From the IMG/VR virus record IMGVR_UViG_3300046791_000312, positions 1 through 24,620 of that record: a DNA stretch of 24,620 nt. One strand, given 5' to 3'. The translations under genes were made by a program, and so were the position numbers. Under the pieces are notes generated by a model. That model saw only the letters and a program-made list of their open reading frames with translations. It did no database searches and had not been told where the DNA came from. This DNA comes from a virus. Shown piece by piece: positions 22,101-24,620 of the stretch (within the stretch, counting starts at the first letter, position 1; each line of letters starts with the position of its first letter).

Positions 22101-22345
22101 ACTGGTTCACCGCCCGCAGCCCCGAAGAGGTCGCGGCCCAAGACTTCCCGGCGGCCGTCGCGACCGGCACGTTCAACACGCCGCCCGAGGTCGCGTTCAA
22201 CACGCCGGTCGGGCTCCGCCAGGCCGGCGGGGCGCACAAGCTCCGGATCCGCTCCAACACCGCCTCGGGGACGTGGGCCCTCGAGCAGATCGTCGCGTAT
22301 CTCCGCCCCACCAGCCGCCGGCGCTCCTCAAGCGCCCAGGTGTAA
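19178..22345 (+). CDS. Large tail nozzle-like protein with internal insertion, 1055 aa
   Basis: The N-terminal about 60 residues (CPNLRNVRLVDW and RGGGKRPGHSK) and the C-terminal part from about residue 645 resemble podovirus tail nozzle (tail tubular B) or P22 gp10-like proteins. The C-terminal part has repeated blades such as VAFGKWYCTDG, YICTYRGRVVLAVG, VITGLIPFGDDFLLIMCAGSIWRM and NLYFLGGGGGLYVL. These suggest a beta-propeller platform. Between them, residues about 85-640 form a Gly/Ala/Thr-rich region with two jelly-roll-like parts (around 85-330 and 340-640), which I infer to be an insertion. GTG 19178 is the chosen start; the ribosome binding site is weak. Confidence 0.6.
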   Translation: MQRSTPIKLAFPAKGTAQGTPLAEQAPDTCPNLRNVRLVDWRDRRGGGKRPGHSKALSGLAGTAGARRIQGLCLYLPPTPTAAGAGTFVDVTALFGTGAAAGFTASANPVLDGNWALTREVVGTSGCWRADIDGGTAGADIGANTTATFDALRFGGANSGTALGGNGLICMFGTTNDVTCDVKANGIVTANELVAEECTRVGPAIRFENQGLSGLHCWLRSNGANSVTLQITECNTAHANPVAPLATSAAAATTGLAGFLTYTLRLFVDPADGLVTATCSGALTMSVKLNSTQTQLYVSQTRAGVISHPLGGSAAVQGFRYVSRCVLTKFVPATPAIAQDAATPVGNVLDWSGTIAGAAFDIPAGATSRKQVIATGADAVAEVAGPSTNGAATAVPRIDTGNNRWASTAITAGTNRVYVVASTPQATRPSVRFFMSAGNLRANLGISGVITDTDCVGGLWFVSADHKAWFGITRFSRRVGAADANEARLITDMGTLYAQCRLSTGGEVDVFANSFSGGLSGNSGVLMRRDLPTAAVPQLMVWAFDGNAVTLTINGLLMQTITLSKDAGGLYNGAGAAVLNAISANIGFGMTVGAELAGANGSRGFGGYMVPATPSAVDYSQFRAQILEACPGVFTIGDLVADTQTPVVGPGLTGSLPQMTVAFGKWYCTDGLSYTEVDPVTAVSIPWITTAGKGSLPVGAKYICTYRGRVVLAVGTVWYMSRAGDPHDYQYGTSPLSTSAYNGNDANYGGPADVITGLIPFGDDFLLIMCAGSIWRMDGDPGYQGLLTCLTRKTGMLGPRAWCFDEKGNLYFLGGGGGLYVLPRGATEPLNVSEESMATFFDRQDFATNLVQMGYHAFRREVRIYLTNGDGTTNNVHAVYRPSDGAYWLDTIPIRFGPWAVCDGLGTKFYNRSVLLGGADGFLRQPDPRRNDDDADAIDAWIEFGPFQLSDGQEESMATELQAMIGAGSEPLTWYWFTARSPEEVAAQDFPAAVATGTFNTPPEVAFNTPVGLRQAGGAHKLRIRSNTASGTWALEQIVAYLRPTSRRRSSSAQV

Positions 22346-22348
22346 CCC

Positions 22349-24064
22349 ATGCCCGGGGTCGACAGAGCAGCCGAGGAAACCGTCCGGATCCGGCGGGCGC
22401 TCCAGCGCCTGTCCATGCCGGGGGCGCTCGGCGGCGCCACGCTCGGCCCGATCAGCGGCCTCGAGATCGACGTCGACGGCTTCCTGCGCATCGACATCGC
22501 GCAGAACCCTTCGATCCTCTTCCTCAACGCCGCGGGCCTGAACACCCAGTACGTGACGGTCTCGGGCGCCGTGCCGAACATCTCGATCCTGGTCGAAGCC
22601 ACCGGCACGGGGCAGGCGCTCGTCGAGGCCGACGCCGGCGGCACGGTCCGGCTCCAGGTCCCGGGGACGTTCCTGAACATGAGCGCGACGCAGGCGGTCT
22701 TTGGGTCGGGCGCTACGAGCTTTGAGATTTCCAGCGCGACCGGCCTGATCGGAACCGTCGACACCAGCCTCGCCCTCATCTTCAAGATCGACGACGCCAA
22801 CACCGGGTCGACCGGGATCCAGATCGACGGCACGCTCGCCTCGTTCCGGGGCTTCTACGCCAGCTTCGCCGACGGCACGCCCATCCTGATCCAGCCGCAG
22901 ACCTCGAGCGGGGCGGCCCCCGAGAACCGCGTGCAGGGCGCGACCGGGGACAGCGTCGTGGGCGGCAATGTCATCGTCCAGGGCGGCGACGCGATCAACT
23001 CGGTCAACACCGAGGGCGGCGCGGTGTACATCATCGGCGGCCTGCCCACCGGCAACGCGCACAGCCATGTCTACATCCAGGCCCAGAACTCGACCCCGGC
23101 GACCGTGACGATCATCGAGTGCAAGGCCAACACGATCGGCCTGCCGGCGCTGGGATTCTTTGGAACCTCCCCGCAGATCCTCCAGACCGCCGACCGCACG
23201 GCCGCGTCGATCCTCGCCGGCCTGGCCCTGTACGGGCTCCTGACCGACTCGGGCTCCCCCACCGAGCCCCAGGCCGACCTGATCACCAGCACGGGGGCGA
23301 ACACCTGGAACAAGCCGGCGGGCGCTCAGTGGGTGCTCGCCCTCATCATCGGCGGCGGGTGCGGCGGGGGCGGGGGCCGGCGCGGCATCGTCGCCAGCGC
23401 CCGCCTAGGCGGGACCGGCGGGGGCGGCGGCGCGGTCACGCTCTGGTCGGGGCCCGCGTCGCTCCTGGGCGGGAGCGAGACCGTCACGATCGGGGCCGGG
23501 GGCAACGGCGGCGCCAACGCGACCGTCGACGACACCGACGGCGGCGCGGGCACGGCGGGGGGCGACACCACCTTCGGGGCGATCGCAACCGCCAAGGGCG
23601 GCCAGGGCGGCGCGGCGGGCACGGCCACAGCGCCGGCGGCCTCGGGCTCCTTCGAGTCGGCCGGCACCCACCCCGGCGGGTTCGGGGCGCTGGCGACGGC
23701 CGCCGTGGCCGGGGTCACACCCCCCAGGACCTCGGGCGGCGCCGGGGGCGGCGGCGCGGGCGCGTCGATCTCGGCCGCGGGGGCCACCGTCCAGGCTTCC
23801 AGGGGCGGCCACGCCGGCGGGAACGGGCTCAGCGGCGGCGCGGCGGGCGCGGGCTCGGCGGGCGGCGCGGGCAGCGACGCGACCACCGACGGCTACCCCG
23901 GGTCCGGCGCGGGCGGGGGCGCGACCACCTTCGACGGCGGCCAGGGCGGCTACCCGGGCGGCGGCGGCGGGGGCGGTGGCGCCAGCACCAACGGCACCAA
24001 CTCGGGCGCAGGGAAGGCCGGGCGCGACGGCCTGGCGCTCATCATCACGTACTTCTCACCGTAA
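22349..24064 (+). CDS. Tail fibre with glycine-rich receptor-binding domain
   Basis: Tail fibres attach phages to the cell surface. The 571-residue product has a short helical N-terminus (DRAAEETVRIRRALQRL), then a beta-helix-like central part (EIDVDGFLRIDIAQNP, GGAVYIIGGLPTGNAHSHVYI). From about residue 315 to the end it carries the signature of Gly-rich adhesins: NTWNKPAGAQWVLALIIGGG, many GGGG runs, and the closing GKAGRDGLALIITYF. In related phages the Gly-rich loops form a polyglycine II sandwich whose exposed loops set receptor choice. Start ATG 22349 lies 4 bases after the previous stop, so coupling is likely. Confidence 0.8.
   Translation: MPGVDRAAEETVRIRRALQRLSMPGALGGATLGPISGLEIDVDGFLRIDIAQNPSILFLNAAGLNTQYVTVSGAVPNISILVEATGTGQALVEADAGGTVRLQVPGTFLNMSATQAVFGSGATSFEISSATGLIGTVDTSLALIFKIDDANTGSTGIQIDGTLASFRGFYASFADGTPILIQPQTSSGAAPENRVQGATGDSVVGGNVIVQGGDAINSVNTEGGAVYIIGGLPTGNAHSHVYIQAQNSTPATVTIIECKANTIGLPALGFFGTSPQILQTADRTAASILAGLALYGLLTDSGSPTEPQADLITSTGANTWNKPAGAQWVLALIIGGGCGGGGGRRGIVASARLGGTGGGGGAVTLWSGPASLLGGSETVTIGAGGNGGANATVDDTDGGAGTAGGDTTFGAIATAKGGQGGAAGTATAPAASGSFESAGTHPGGFGALATAAVAGVTPPRTSGGAGGGGAGASISAAGATVQASRGGHAGGNGLSGGAAGAGSAGGAGSDATTDGYPGSGAGGGATTFDGGQGGYPGGGGGGGGASTNGTNSGAGKAGRDGLALIITYFSP
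23346..24005 (+). repeat. Glycine-codon-rich low-complexity tract inside the fibre gene
   Basis: Imperfect repeats of GGC/GGG/GGCGCG encode runs of glycine. Such tracts promote slippage and recombination, which is one route to receptor-specificity change. It is a low-complexity domain, not a tandem repeat with fixed unit length. Confidence 0.7.
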
Positions 24065-24076
24065 GGAGTTCCCCCG

Positions 24077-24403
24077 ATGCCTCTCGACATCACCAGCAAG
24101 GCCCAGTGCTCGAAGTACATCAACGGGCTCACCAAGGCCGCCAACGCGCTCTTTGCGCTCCAGGACGCGCTCCAGGAGTTCGCGACGATCTCCGACGTGA
24201 ACGACATCCAGAACGTGCTCGGAGCCGCCGGCGCGGACTTCCCCGACGGGATCACCGTCACGCCGAGCGAGGTCAACGACGCCCGCTTTGCGATGATCCT
24301 CATCCAGCAGGATCTCGACGTCTCGATCGCCGCCGGCGACGGGGGCCGCAAGCTGGGGATCGACAAGGTCCGCCTCTCCCTCGGCGTGCTCAGCGGCACC
24401 TGA
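24077..24403 (+). CDS. Hypothetical protein, 108 aa
   Basis: AAGGAG lies about 8 nt before ATG 24077. The helical, soluble product (CSKYINGLTKAANALFALQDAL, then SEVNDARFAMILIQQDL) has no recognised family. Placement directly after the fibre suggests a fibre chaperone or tail accessory protein, but no motif shows this. It is 12 bp from the fibre stop, so the two are probably co-transcribed. Confidence 0.6.
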   Translation: MPLDITSKAQCSKYINGLTKAANALFALQDALQEFATISDVNDIQNVLGAAGADFPDGITVTPSEVNDARFAMILIQQDLDVSIAAGDGGRKLGIDKVRLSLGVLSGT

Positions 24404-24419
24404 TACCCCGGGGGGGACG

Positions 24420-24425
24420 TACACT
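24420..24425 (+). promoter_or_regulatory. -10-like TACACT before last gene
   Basis: TACACT is 17 nt before ATG 24443 and matches the TANNCT consensus. The leader would contain CCCGGGAGC. No -35 box is visible. Confidence 0.35.
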
Positions 24426-24442
24426 GGTTCCCGGGAGCAACC

Positions 24443-24620
24443 ATGTCACGCATGACGGTCGACCAGATCCTCGAAGAGCTCCGCGCCGGGAACGAGCGGG
24501 CGCGTACCGCGAATGAAACGCGATACGCCGACATCCTCAAGCTCCACGAGGGCCAGGGCGAGACCACCAAGGCCGACATCGAAGACGCCACGCGCGAGGA
24601 GCAGGCCCGCATCGCCCAGG
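24443..24620 (+). CDS. N-terminal part of a coiled-coil-like protein (3' end outside window)
   Basis: ATG 24443 follows CCCGGGAGC, the start-associated block. The first 59 residues are highly charged and helical (VDQILEELRAGNERA, ADIEDATREEQARIAQ), as in coiled coils. No family can be named from this fragment. The gene continues beyond the right edge. Confidence 0.55.
   Translation, partial: MSRMTVDQILEELRAGNERARTANETRYADILKLHEGQGETTKADIEDATREEQARIAQ

Noticed and set aside
1-24620. tRNA genes, CRISPR arrays, insertion sequences, integrase, att sites
   Set aside because: None seen on reading either strand. A tRNAscan or integrase HMM search would be decisive but could not be run.

Overview
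The window is about 24.6 kb of a high-GC (roughly two-thirds G+C or more) tailed-phage genome or prophage. Every gene I can support lies on the + strand, and most replication-side genes overlap by ATGA, TGATG or TTGA junctions. No integrase, repressor, recognised lysis enzyme, tail tape measure, tRNA or CRISPR array is visible. Portal, scaffold-like and capsid-like proteins are followed directly by a head-tail adaptor, a very large nozzle-like protein and a glycine-rich fibre. That order suggests a short-tailed (podovirus-like) particle. The host cannot be read directly. High G+C and a dockerin-type EF-hand repeat fit a Planctomycetes-like or other high-GC host, but this is only a hint.

Region 1 (1-4217) is a DNA-metabolism block with translationally coupled genes. 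It holds the tail of a truncated protein, a small hypothetical protein, a protein with a DnaA domain IV-like DNA-binding region, a lysine-rich protein, a RusA-type Holliday-junction resolvase, a PolX-like nucleotidyltransferase with altered catalytic carboxylates, a winged-helix protein, a protein with a C-terminal dockerin-like repeat, and a small hypothetical protein.

Region 2 (4218-5059) carries a promoter candidate, small membrane proteins (one nested out of frame in another, resembling a spanin pair in layout only), a strong terminator and an SH3/KOW-like small protein.

Region 3 (5043-9720) is the packaging block: putative small terminase, a probable inserted 'moron' flanked by 12-bp direct repeats, a membrane/zinc-cluster protein, the large terminase (ATPase and nuclease motifs visible), a fusion of a phage PGDYG-like domain to a GroES-like co-chaperonin domain, and several very small proteins. 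It ends with a terminator.

Region 4 (9711-17655) is head assembly: portal-like protein, two tandem beta-class DNA methyltransferases, two hypothetical proteins, scaffold-like protein, major capsid-like protein and a decoration-like protein. Region 5 (17656-24620) is the neck, tail and fibre part: adaptor-like protein, a hypothetical structural protein, a 1055-residue nozzle-like protein with a large internal insertion, a Gly-rich fibre, and two further small genes.

The most distinctive feature is regulatory. From about 4.3 to 14.6 kb, and again at 24.4 kb, many genes have a TANNCT -10-like hexamer just upstream of the start. In six cases its first three bases are the TAG stop codon of the preceding gene. 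Four genes start exactly 6 nt after the hexamer, the geometry expected for leaderless transcripts. Others have a 5' leader of about 20 nt carrying a repeated ACCGGGAGC Shine-Dalgarno block. The start-associated repeats may also act as recombination joints.
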